Origin: Mayamaea pseudoterrestris
Lineage: Eukaryota > Bacillariophyta > Bacillariophyceae > Sellaphorales > Sellaphoraceae
Assembly: GCA_027923505.1 (NCBI GenBank)
Contig: BROI01000003.1
Location: forward strand, 1,488,001 to 1,552,000
Direction: 5' to 3'
Length of the DNA stretch: 64,000 nt
In this document: piece by piece, positions 20,377 to 29,843 of the stretch
How positions within the stretch are numbered: the first letter of the stretch is position 1
How the letters are laid out: each line of letters opens with the position of its first letter
Notes under the pieces: generated by a model
What the model was told of the DNA's origin: nothing
Seen by the model: only the letters and a program-made list of their open reading frames with translations
Databases searched by the model: none
Translations under genes and position numbers: made by a program

Positions 20377-21843
20377 TTAGATCCGCTGGCCGTCCTTCAT
20401 CTGATGTAGCAACCGCTTCAAGCCTCGAGGACTCGAGTGCATTGGCAGAATATCAATAATCTCACCACCTGTATGATCCGCCGGCGATAAAATAAGATTG
20501 GGATTAATGCGAAGAACACCCTTTTGCTTCTTACTGCAACTCGTAGCAACAGATTGCTCACTGTCTTGAGCAGCTCGCTTGGTGCCAGTGGGTGCCTGCT
20601 GGATACTTGGTGATGCAATAAGAATACTCTTTCGGGAGTCGGCTGTGACGACTCGGGATGTAGCTGGCGCATACTTTGATAGCTGCCCATCCGCTGATGA
20701 TACTCCTTTCGACTGGGCATTCGGACAAAGTGACAATGCAGAATGTCTAGAGCTCGACGCATCTCCAACTTCTCCAGATAGCTTTGCCCGAGCACTCTTG
20801 AATTTAGACGGATTCAGCCATACCGTGGAGTTTTTCGTTACTTTGTTGCCACTCTTATTACCATATTCACTTGAGATAACGATAAACTCCGGCGCGATGC
20901 GAGCGAGATCCTCAAGAGCATTAACAAGCTGTCTTTTGGTGACAGATTCTCCTCGATTGACCATTGTACTGCTTGAAACTGTCATAGTTCGCTTCAAAGA
21001 CTCGACCGCGTCTTGCAACGTCAAGATAAGACTAGATTGCATCGTTGCTTTGCGACCGGGAGACATAATCTTTTGGCGTTTGGTAAGAATGAAGCTCGAG
21101 TGCTGCCACAAACCGTTGGCCAGTTGGATAAGAAAGCTACGTCGTGTTCCATCGTCAGACTCAACTAGCTTAAATTCTTCCGTGCGCAAACGCTTGGCAG
21201 TAGCTCGGGCTTGGACTCGCTCATCGATGGTCATGCCTGGCCTGATGAGGTTTGTCGCCCGAGAATCAATTTGAAGAACGTTATCCAATGATGGACCTGT
21301 CGAGCCATTGTGCCCAGCCGTTTGCGCTTGAACTTCGCCTCGATGATCTTTTATTGCTTCAATAATGCTCAGCTTGCTTTCGCTAGATGCTGTAGATGCT
21401 CTACTACGCAAACAATGGCTCAGCTCATCATTCCGTTTTTGGCTCGTTCCAGCAAAGGTGCTCTCCAGAAACCAAGAAAGATTATTGTCGCGAAATATAT
21501 TACGGCCGTGGTATATCTTGTACAGCGAGGGTGAAAGGACTGCTAAGAATTCGAATAAAAGTCGTTCACTGGTGTCCAACTCTTCGTCATTTTCGCCGAC
21601 GAGTTCAAGCCTGGGACGTTCCACCTCAGCCTTTCGAAGCAGACTATAGAAGTCATCGAACGTCAGCCGCCCTTGAAGCGCTCGGTTAAGCTTGAGGCGC
21701 ATTTGGATTGCGGAGTCAACCTTTCTTAAATCATCATTGCTCATCAATAAGGTTGCGTCCAAAGCTGAAGCAGCGACTGACGGTTGCCGACGACAATCAT
21801 CTTCGGAGCTACTTTCAAGATGCAATCCATCCACTTTTGACAT
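20377..21843 (-). CDS. Uncharacterised nuclear-type protein, possible Cdt1-like winged-helix C-terminus
   Basis: Single exon, 488 aa, from ATG 21843 (the frame opens further back at a GTG). The N-terminal half has no recognised motif beyond a helical block LTFDDFYSLLRKAEVERPRLEL and FEFLAVLSPSLYKIYHG. A middle block, GMTIDERVQARATAKRL followed by SFLIQLANGLWQHSSFILTKR and KRQLVNALEDLARIAPEFIVI...STVWLNPS, has the helix-helix-strand rhythm of the winged helix at the end of replication licensing factor Cdt1. The similarity is weak and the classical geminin-binding region was not found. The last 120 residues are low-complexity and basic with KKQK, which suits a nuclear protein. I regard Cdt1 as a hypothesis only; another DNA-binding protein is equally possible. 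Confidence 0.4.
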   Translation of the reverse strand: MSKVDGLHLESSSEDDCRRQPSVAASALDATLLMSNDDLRKVDSAIQMRLKLNRALQGRLTFDDFYSLLRKAEVERPRLELVGENDEELDTSERLLFEFLAVLSPSLYKIYHGRNIFRDNNLSWFLESTFAGTSQKRNDELSHCLRSRASTASSESKLSIIEAIKDHRGEVQAQTAGHNGSTGPSLDNVLQIDSRATNLIRPGMTIDERVQARATAKRLRTEEFKLVESDDGTRRSFLIQLANGLWQHSSFILTKRQKIMSPGRKATMQSSLILTLQDAVESLKRTMTVSSSTMVNRGESVTKRQLVNALEDLARIAPEFIVISSEYGNKSGNKVTKNSTVWLNPSKFKSARAKLSGEVGDASSSRHSALSLCPNAQSKGVSSADGQLSKYAPATSRVVTADSRKSILIASPSIQQAPTGTKRAAQDSEQSVATSCSKKQKGVLRINPNLILSPADHTGGEIIDILPMHSSPRGLKRLLHQMKDGQRI

Positions 21844-22203
21844 TCTTGACAAGTTAAGTGACACTTGTAAAGTCCAGTAGGCACCGCACTTGTTTCAAAC
21901 ACTTGTATAACCTACTATGAAAGAGGAGACGCAAGCACACAACAGATGATGAGTTCCACATGGTGGTTGATGGTGCGACCGTACGGTACGGCGCAGCAAT
22001 CGTAACACATTATTTATTATGCCCTCCGCGCCCGCCACGTTTGGCCGCGTGGCGTTCTACGATGGGTAGCTAATGTGACATTGCCAGATGATGCAAAGCT
22101 TTCAATCCGAGACATTATGAGTAATAATGCATAACGACGACAAGAGCGTTTATAAGAAGTATGCACTTTATAATTCTTCAATCAGATTTCTCGCACCTAA
22201 TCG
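21844..22203. other. Intergenic, divergent side of the Cdt1-like gene
   Basis: 360 bases holding the promoter of the gene ending at 20377 and the 3' region of the gene ending at 22204. Contains the short GC-rich run CCTCCGCGCCCGCCACG near 22023. No RNA gene seen. Confidence 0.45.
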
Positions 22204-23922
22204 CTATACAATTGCAGACTGCCCCATGCCAAACACATCAGAAATGTCCTTGTCAGTACACTCCGCCTGCGCATCAATTCCTCCTAGTGGATCACGAGAT
22301 ATATGAAGAGCCCAATTCGCATATACATTCGTCAGGGACGCTTGTTCAGGCTGTGGCGCCGACAGGATGGAATCGCGAGCGTGCTCATGAAAGACACCGA
22401 GGCGGGACATTAAATTTTGCGCAACATTGTCGTCGGTGTCATTGCGCTGTGTAGGCTTGACATTAACAGGCTTGGCATCCATCGCAAGCAAGCTATCATT
22501 TATATGATCATTATTCCAAGCGACAGAGTCCATGTCATGCAAAGATGACGACATGTCGCAAGGAAAGGGATCGAGCCCACACTGGCGATGATGCGAAAAG
22601 TCTTCGCTATTGTCCGTCACCTTTGGCGACGGACGACGCGAAACATGAAACTGTGGAAGGGGCAAACGATTTCTAGCAGCCAATGCAACATCCGATGGCT
22701 GGTGAAAGGTATAGGGACCTGGCAAAATCATTGGATGGTGGCCTTGCTCCAAAGTAGCCGGATGGAAGGGATTCCGGCGATAGAAATTGTCATTGACTGG
22801 AGAAACAAAGTTTGAATTGTCTAGCGAAGGCTTTCGATGGACCGTGCCCGGCGACGGCGGAAAAAAGGCTTCAAGGCAAAGTGGCGGCGATGGACAGCTC
22901 GGTTCTTCTGAAGTTAAACTGCTTCTGTAAGAAAGACTGCTTCGATTTGACTTGGTGGCGAATGATCCAGGGGAGCTTAAGAGTCTCGAGGACGGCGATG
23001 AAAGTGTAGGTGGCGGCGAACCATTGTCAAGCGGAGACCACAAGGATTCTCGCTTGACCCTCTTTAGGGGCGACGCAAACGTCGCGGAAAGCAATTTATC
23101 TGGCTTGAATCCCTTGTTAACGGCCCGCTTGGCCGAGTAATATCTGCGATAGAGCCGAATGATAGGTGAGAGAGTGTTTGCCGTTTCAACTTGGTTGGCA
23201 ATGATGCTAGCCACTTACACATGCAAAAGCCGAAACTCCGTATCTTCCTTGCCGTTCGTATTGTACATGGTCCAAAGCGCTCCACCCTTGTTATCCGAAT
23301 ATTCAGAACGACCTTTAGGGTAGCAGTATCGTTGTTGTATTGCCGTTGGCTGAGGAAACTGGGGCCCTGAAAGTGACCACGGGCAACTCTCAGGAGGGAT
23401 TTCGCCTTCTTTCCAGACAAGATGCTGCAAATGAGGCGGAGCTCGAGGCCCACTATGATCAACCGTTTTAGACTTTACGCGAGGCCGAAGCAGCACGTAG
23501 AGACCATCTGAGAGGTCAAAAAGTGTCGTGAGTCAAATTGTAGCAGCAGTCAAGCAGATGGTTGCTCATGTAGTTTGACGTACCGGGGAATTCATACGAA
23601 GGTGGCGAAAGTTTCAAGCCATTGCTTCCCACCGGAACAATTTGAAATGAAAGACGAAAAGGTGGAGGCTTCCCTTCGTGGAGGCACTCAAAAATGGATC
23701 TAACATCCTTATCTTCAAGACGGCGTATGGTCGCCATGCCAGATGAGTTGCGCCGTGATGCAGAGGGTGTGAGCGAGATGGTTGCGATGCCATCCAATCG
23801 AAATAATGACAGCGTGGATCTCCACAGTCACGATAAACAGCTTCCATGTGCCTATAGCGTGATGTGAGTGGACCGACGCACCCCTGACGAGCGTGGACTG
23901 GAAGGTATAGGTGCTTCATCAT
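22204..23922 (-). CDS. Unrecognised protein, four-exon model
   Basis: I do not recognise this family. A consistent model joins 23922-23882, 23819-23584, 23507-23219 and 23143-22204 to 501 aa; all junctions are GT-AG and total length is a multiple of three. Exons 2 and 3 form a conserved-looking domain: RRLEDKDVRSIFECLHEG, PPPFRLSFQIVPVGSNGLKLSP, then PDGLYVLLRPRVKS, with YCYPKGRSEYSDNKGGALWTMYNT. The last exon starts YYSAKRAVNKGFKPDKLL and becomes a long Ser/Pro-rich tail with many SP sites. Exon 1 and its 62-base intron are the weakest part; MATIRRLEDK inside exon 2 could be the true start. The GTAAGT donor at 23218 is well supported because the direct reading frame stops there. A regulatory, perhaps nuclear, role would fit the tail, but this is a guess. 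Confidence 0.5.
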
Positions 23923-24218
23923 GTGTTACGTTTCTCCCGTCTCACTGTTTCAGCAGCTGCTAATCAATTGCCGTCGCAAATTCGCTTCTGATCAATCATT
24001 CGGTCGTTAGTCTCACATAACAGCATGTGATGGTCTTGCCTTGAGAATCTATATCGTAACTTCCGTAGTTCTATCTATTCGTCGTGCCATGGTCGTCAAC
24101 AAGTCGAGCGCGAACATCAAAATCGTTTGCACCCTTGTACCATTGCGACATCTCAAGGTCATCCATGCAATGCGCGGTCATCGTCACGACGCTAATCACA
24201 CTTCTCTATACCTTCACC

Positions 24219-25301
24219 ATGGCAATGCCCCGACTGCTTCTTGCACTACTTCTCTGGCTCCCATGTAGCGCTAGCGGCAAAAGAAACACTCTGTACGAGT
24301 CGGATAGAATGGAGGAATATGTCAAACAGAATTATACTTGGCCAATGCCTCGGGAATCGTTCATTCCACAAACGGATGGGTGGATCAACCTCATGCAGAA
24401 ACGATTCGAGCAGATTGAGCATATAGAAGATACAGATCAACGCTACATGGGATACCATCAAGCAGTGATATCTGCTTTCCTAGCTCCAAACTTTACGGAA
24501 TTTGGCTTTGGGCTCGCACGTTGTCCAGAGGACCTCCTCGCCAAGTTGCGACAAGGCATTCATGAGGGACTCGAAAAGAAGCAGGCATTTCCAGAACCTC
24601 AAGTGCAAGTGATTTTGGGCGAGCAGCCACCCTTATTGATACATCGACAGGATTTGATAAACCTCGTCCTGACTGAAATGCAGCCATTCGCAGAGGCCTG
24701 GAGCAACATGGAGCTGGTTCCTCATCAAGCCTACGGGTTCCGCTTGTATCGCGAAGGGAATCAGTTAATGATGCACACGGATAAAGCACAGACACATGTG
24801 ATCTCTTTCATCTTGCACATTGATAGTTCGGATGACGCAGAGCCATGGCCTATCTTGATTGAAGATTTCTTTGGGAATACGCACGAGGTCATTTTGACGC
24901 CAGGCGACGTCTTATTCTACGAATCTTCCAAGTGCAATCATGGTCGACCATATCGCTTTAAAGGAAGCTGGTACACCTCAGTCTTTGTTCATTATTATCC
25001 CGTCCATGACTGGAAGGAGATAGACCACGATCTTGAGGCTCATTACGCTATTCCGGAAGAATGGGCCGACGAACCTCACGGCGAGCCGATGCATGATCTG
25101 TTGGTTTGCGAAGGCATGTCCTTTAGAGAACCAAACTGTCTTCATGACTGGTGCGCCACTCAAAGTAGCTTCAAATGGAGCGGCCCTGGTGAAGACGGGT
25201 TTCTAATTCAGCCCAACATGGCCAAGGTCCCATTTGACCCACTGGGAATACATGGAGCCCCTGGTGACCGAGCGATAGTTGATAAAAGGGAAGAACTGTA
25301 G
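24219..25301 (+). CDS. Secreted prolyl-4-hydroxylase-like 2-oxoglutarate/Fe(II) oxygenase, paralogue A
   Basis: 360 aa from ATG 24219, which has a strong initiation context (CACCATGG) and starts the signal peptide MAMPRLLLALLLWLPCSASG. An in-frame ATG at 24165 would extend the leader. Residues about 175-265 form a double-stranded beta helix: AYGFRLYREGNQLMMHTDK supplies the HxD iron pair (His186, Asp188), and VLFYESSKCNHGRPYRFKGSWYTSVFVHYYP supplies the distal His (241) plus a basic residue for 2-oxoglutarate. This is the P4H-like pattern. The N-terminal half is helical with YTWPMP and PNFTEFGFGLARC. N-glycosylation sequons are present (NYT, NFT). The target residue or substrate is unknown. 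It faces paralogue B tail to tail, 196 bases apart. Confidence 0.85.
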   Translation: MAMPRLLLALLLWLPCSASGKRNTLYESDRMEEYVKQNYTWPMPRESFIPQTDGWINLMQKRFEQIEHIEDTDQRYMGYHQAVISAFLAPNFTEFGFGLARCPEDLLAKLRQGIHEGLEKKQAFPEPQVQVILGEQPPLLIHRQDLINLVLTEMQPFAEAWSNMELVPHQAYGFRLYREGNQLMMHTDKAQTHVISFILHIDSSDDAEPWPILIEDFFGNTHEVILTPGDVLFYESSKCNHGRPYRFKGSWYTSVFVHYYPVHDWKEIDHDLEAHYAIPEEWADEPHGEPMHDLLVCEGMSFREPNCLHDWCATQSSFKWSGPGEDGFLIQPNMAKVPFDPLGIHGAPGDRAIVDKREEL

Positions 25302-25497
25302 CGTGCTAAAAAAACACTACTTTGAGATCATATATATTATCTAATTCACCATACGTACTTTTTTGGGTGCATCAACATATTTGACACGTGCGACGGTCAA
25401 TAGTGCGGAGGATTAGAGATTGACTAGCGTGACAGTGACATGGTTTAAAGGTAAAAGAAAGCTTCTACTGTAATTATTGCATTCTAAGTATTCCAGA

Positions 25498-26739
25498 TCA
25501 CAGCTCTTCGTGGTCTATCACCTGCGGATTAAACGGAAATTTCTCGCCATTGGGCGCGATCCAAAAGCCTTGCTCGCCCGGACCAGACCATTTGACCGAA
25601 TCAGCGACTCGACACCACTGGTGCTCGCATTCAGGTTCAATCATGCTTGTCCCTACCATCTCCAACCGATTATGTTTGCGAGGACGGGAAGGTGGGTCCG
25701 TCCACACAGGTGGCACGGCGTAGTGAGCCTCGAGCGCATGGTTCATGTCGTACCAACCTCCTTTCGGGTAATAATGGACAAAGACGCTACTATACCAGCT
25801 ACCATTCAGTCGCTTGGGGCGGCCATGCCAGCATTTGGATGACTCGTAAAATAACATGTCTCCTGGTGTGAGAATGACTTCATGGGTTCGGCCGTTGTAA
25901 TCTGACAATGAATCGCAAGCCATGTGAGTTACAGTGTAACATGTTTTGCAGCACAATTCCACACAGAACACCCAGTATCGTCCCAACGTACCTTCAATAA
26001 AGATGGGCCAGGGTTCTGCGTCGTCTGAGCTATCAATATGCAGAATAAACGAGATAATATGCGTCTGCATCTTGTCGACATGCATGGTCAATTGCGAATT
26101 ATTTTGGTAGAGCCGAAATCCGTATGCTCTGTAGGGAATTAATGGAACTCCGGACCATTCTTCTGCATAGTTTCTCAGCTCGTGCAGAACTCGCTCCGTC
26201 AGGTCGGGTCGATCGACGAAGAGAGGGCGATTTCCATTGATAACTTCCGTTTCGGTTTCGTATCGCGCAGTTGGGTATCCCTCACGAATGCCTTTGCGAA
26301 GAGCGGAAAGCAAGCCATCAGGACAGCGGGCAAGTCCAAAGCCGTGCTCTGTAAAATTGGGGACTGTTTTGCAGGAGAAATTGTCAGTTGAAGCGGGCTT
26401 CGCATCCTCGAACAATCACTACTTGATCTGCCCCATGAGCCACTCACCAAGAAACGCGGAATGCATCGTCTGAATATACCCCTCGTAGCGGTTTTCCTCC
26501 ATTTCACCAATTTGTGCGAATCGTTCCTCCATCAAAGCCTTCCATCCCGGAAGATCTGGCGAATAGTTGTTCAGCGGCCAAGTATAGTTTCGCCTGGCAT
26601 ATTCTTGACGTCGGTCGGGCTCATGGAGCTGGATTACCTGCCCATCTGGATTCGAAAGGTCGCCAGTTATACTCGTCTGACACCATGTCAACTTTGAGCA
26701 AAGAGCGACAAGAAGGAATAAGCATAGATGGCGCACCAT
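25498..26739 (-). CDS. Secreted prolyl-4-hydroxylase-like 2-oxoglutarate/Fe(II) oxygenase, paralogue B (three exons)
   Basis: Paralogue of the gene at 24219, in inverted orientation. Exons 26739-26448, 26363-25992 and 25901-25498 give 355 aa; introns are 84 and 90 bases. Signal peptide MVRHLCLFLLVALCSKLTWC. The same landmarks appear in the same order: NYTWPL, PNFTEHGFGLARCPDGLL, AYGFRLYQNNSQLTMHVDK (HxD), FILHIDSSDDAEPWP (identical to paralogue A), VILTPGDMLFYESSKCWHGRP (distal His), and EHQWC...VKWSGPGEQGF at the end. Paralogue A has no introns and B has two, so either A lost them, perhaps through a processed copy, or B gained them. Splicing of B is required to restore continuity with A across SAFL/PNFT and IE/D..GRTHEV, which supports the model. 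Confidence 0.85.
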
Positions 26740-27199
26740 AACGACAAGGTGTTGAGAGAGTGGAAGGCCCTTGCGAGTGGTCGTTCTGTAAGTTTGACCT
26801 GATGCTGGTACCTTCGCATTGATGCGCGGCTTTCATCGATGGTCATGCATGACCGGTCGAATACCGATGCGAACCCAAACTGGACTTATGACTGCGGTTG
26901 AGTCGTGCGAAACGTTTGACATTATTTCATTGGCAGTACACTTTGTTATACAGTGTCAAAACTTAAATCTTTGGACTACTCTTTGATTCCCAGTTCATAC
27001 TTTTGCACGACCGGCATAATTCCAGCCGTCCATCCGTTGTCATTTTCATCTGCCGCTTGACCATGACGGAACGGCGATACCATCACTCTTTGCTCCTCTG
27101 CTCCTCTGGATGAGCAATGTAAGCAAAGTGAAGCATGTAATCACGGGAGGCAAGTAGCATCATTCTGATATTTGGCAGTCAGGGCTACAAGTTTTAGTG
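26740..27199. other. Intergenic upstream of the sulfotransferase-like pair
   Basis: 460 bases. It contains the promoter of oxygenase paralogue B and of the next gene. A CTCCTCTG direct repeat occurs near 27091-27110. No gene seen. Confidence 0.45.
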
Positions 27200-28381
27200 A
27201 TGTCGCGACATTTAAACAAAAATGCCAATTCGTTCGCGAAGCAACATTCGCTTCCATGTTTACAGCTTATCTTTGTTTTGGGACTTGGCACCTTTACAAT
27301 AGCGTCGATTCTTTCTATTATTGTAGTTGGGAGACTCTTTGAATACAACGAACCAGAGAGCATGCTGCATGCCCACCCCCAGCTGCTCGCTGTTCGCAAG
27401 TTGGACCATGAAGAAATGTTTCGCAAAACTGTCAAAAGCTGCCTCCCTTCTAGGAAATCTAATTGCAAGACTTTTATTCCCGACATTAACGGCACAAAAA
27501 CACAGAGAGTAGCACTTATTTCTCCATCTGGCGGTGCCGCATCAAGTTTTTTTAATGAGCTAATACAACCGATGACTGACTCTTACAATCGCCGACGCGA
27601 CAAGGGTGGGCCAATAATTAACGCTTTTGTGCGGTTCGATGTCCCACCGTATGGGTACGGGAAGACGCATGGCTTGACAAAAATTATACGACTGGTTCCT
27701 CAGCCGTTAATGCTGGAAGTGACAGAGGCTCTTCAGAGTCTCTTGCCGCACGGCGACTCGTTCAAGCACGTTACTATGCAGGATACCAAGGCGATACTCC
27801 GTCAGATTTTACGCTTCCATTGTCGACTCTCTGCGGTAGCTGCTCATACAGCGCTTCTGTCTGTTGATTACCTGGATCTGACGGCAGATGCGGACGTAGA
27901 GCTTGAGAAGTTTTTGTTTGCTGATGATCTTTTAAACGGCAAAGTAAAAGACAAGAAGAGCTACAAACGAAAACGAGTATATACCGAAGCGAGCTTTTTG
28001 GTAAGATTGTGTTCACTGCTTTGCTATGACTTGCGTTTGCTCGACGATAATGTTGCGAATCCCATCTAACCCTTTACACGCAATATTTAGCAGTCGCAAT
28101 TCCTGACTCATCTACAATCCAAATCTTTACTCAACGTGTACGATGTCTTCGACCAAGTCCTCGTGGACGAACTAGCGGCTTCCAAGAATTTGACGATCTG
28201 GCCATGTCCATCCTTTTGGTCAGTAGGCGACGCACCAAACCCTTTTGACATTAGCCCGCTAGTGCAGCGTTTGGCCAAAGCGCTATCTCCAAACTGCAGT
28301 GAACCATTGGCTGACTGCTGGGTTGCGCGCGATAAATGTGAAGCCTCTGGCGATGGACCGTGCAAAAGCACCAAGGGGTGA
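27200..28381 (+). CDS. Type II membrane protein, possibly sulfotransferase-like, paralogue 1 (two exons)
   Basis: Exons 27200-28000 and 28091-28381 give 363 aa; the 90-base intron is in phase 0. A short basic N-terminus is followed by one membrane helix (LQLIFVLGLGTFTIASILSIIVVG), typical of a Golgi type II enzyme. After a stem, VALISPSGGAASSFFNELI sits where sulfotransferases have the 5'-phosphosulfate loop, and HCRLSAVAAHTALLSVDYLDLTADADVELEKFL resembles their 3'-phosphate and LxxDP...EL..FLG segment. The match is weak and the loop lacks the usual SGTxW. The C-terminus is Cys-rich (WPCPSFW, PNCSEP, DCW, DKCEASGDGPC), suggesting disulfides in the lumen. The next gene is a paralogue. Function unproven. 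Confidence 0.6.
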
Positions 28382-28752
28382 CGGTTTTGCCGCCGGATTT
28401 GCTAGATGTTAGGTCGCATTCAACATTAGGTATTGTTGATGTTCGAAATAAGCGTTGGCCCACTATTATATGTTGTTTTGACAAACAAACGGAGACTTGT
28501 TTCTATGGGCGACGGGGGGATGCGAGGTGCATGGTGACTGACAAAGATAGCTGCCGTCACACCGGTAATGACTCGGACGCCGACACAGACTCGCACCAAC
28601 TCGTCGCAAAGTCGACAGAAACACAGAAATCCCATCAAAGCACCAACTTCTTCGTCGGCATGTTCGGATAGATCCTACCACAATTAACGTTACATCATCC
28701 ATCTCTGATACACCCATGCATTCATTTTCACAAGCGTATAACCAGTAAAGTG
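28382..28752. other. Intergenic between the two sulfotransferase-like paralogues
   Basis: 371 bases. An open frame of about 100 codons runs from 28360 to 28671 in another frame, but it overlaps the end of the first gene and is low in complexity (DSDADTDSHQ), so it is not called. Confidence 0.45.
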
Positions 28753-29811
28753 ATGATATCACCAAATCGAAAGCAGCTGTTGGATCGCAGGGCTCTTCGC
28801 AACCGCAAAACGCTGAGCGTCGGACCGCCCATATTCTTGCTCGTGTTCGTTGGGAGCATTGGCCTGGTCTGGCTGTTGGCGTTGACCATGATATCCTTAT
28901 TCGACAATCAAAGTTTTAAATCTAAACAAGATCTCTATAGTGCATCACCTCACAGCTTTACAGACGCAGCGATTGACCTCTGGCCCAGCGATCGACAAAG
29001 CACAACATTACTTGACATGCTAGTTAGCTGCCTACCTGAACACGATAATGACGAAATTTGCCGGCAACGACGAATACCTGGGTCGACTATTCAACAGATT
29101 GCATTGGCCCGACCTCCTGGAAGGCTTGGCATAGTAATGCAACACTTTGTGAAACAAGTCATCGAGCGCCATTCTTTAACAGACGACGAGGTCAAACTGG
29201 TTCCGGTAACCCACGTTGAGCGTGATCACAAGTTTACAAAGATTGTTCGATTTGCAGTCCTGCCGATTCTATTAGAAGCTGTGGATTTGGCTTTGGAAAC
29301 GACCGACTCGTCATTTACCACGAAAGAAATTTCCATAAGCGACATTGAAGCTACTGTTCGACTCTTGATCCATTGGCACTGCCAACTCTCGGAGATTGCC
29401 AGTGACACGGCGTTTCTAACACTTTCCGCCAAGAAGGTGCTGTCGCGGCCAACTGAAAGTGTCAAGGAAATTGCAAATTTTGTGGGTTTTGGAGTTGAAA
29501 AGAAGGAAGATTGGATGACTGGAAAGGCCGTGGATGATCGTGCTGCCAAGGCACTCGACCGCATTGACGAATGCTCTGAATTTATTTCGAAACTGCAACA
29601 GCAAACACCAAAGCAGGATCTGCAAGCGTTGTTTAACAAAATCATACATGATACGATTGCTAAAGAAGAATGTGGAAACATGGAGATGGACGCCATGCTA
29701 CACAAGTCACGCGTGCCCCGCATCGCACGACACATGCTGGGGCCTGATTCGGATACGGTTTGTGACGAGTACCCGGCCATTGCCTATTGTACCAGTAAAT
29801 TGGTAATATAG
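28753..29811 (+). CDS. Type II membrane protein, possibly sulfotransferase-like, paralogue 2
   Basis: Intronless, 352 aa from ATG 28753. Same layout as the upstream gene: basic N-terminus, one helix (IFLLVFVGSIGLVWLLALTMISL), stem, then IQQIALARPPGRLGIVMQHFVKQVI (phosphosulfate-loop position), FTKIVRFAVLPILLEAVDLAL (matching TKIIRLVPQPLMLEVTEAL in the neighbour), and LIHWHCQLSEIASDTAFLTLS with SVKEIANFVGFG. The last segment looks like the sulfotransferase EIxxFLG helix. C-terminal Cys residues are fewer than in paralogue 1. The pair arose by tandem duplication and has diverged strongly. The proposed catalytic loop has lost Ser/Thr-Lys type residues, so activity is doubtful. Confidence 0.6.
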   Translation: MISPNRKQLLDRRALRNRKTLSVGPPIFLLVFVGSIGLVWLLALTMISLFDNQSFKSKQDLYSASPHSFTDAAIDLWPSDRQSTTLLDMLVSCLPEHDNDEICRQRRIPGSTIQQIALARPPGRLGIVMQHFVKQVIERHSLTDDEVKLVPVTHVERDHKFTKIVRFAVLPILLEAVDLALETTDSSFTTKEISISDIEATVRLLIHWHCQLSEIASDTAFLTLSAKKVLSRPTESVKEIANFVGFGVEKKEDWMTGKAVDDRAAKALDRIDECSEFISKLQQQTPKQDLQALFNKIIHDTIAKEECGNMEMDAMLHKSRVPRIARHMLGPDSDTVCDEYPAIAYCTSKLVI

Positions 29812-29843
29812 AATTGATGCAAGTTATTTATACAACAACTGTG

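Noticed and set aside
23516-23922. Two overlapping frames (23516-23797 and 23614-23922) as separate small genes
   Set aside because: Better explained as exons of one spliced gene with a donor at 23583 and a possible 62-base intron at 23820-23881.
28360-28671. Possible extra gene after the first sulfotransferase-like gene
   Set aside because: Overlaps the preceding stop, is low in complexity (DSDADTDS), and has no splice support.
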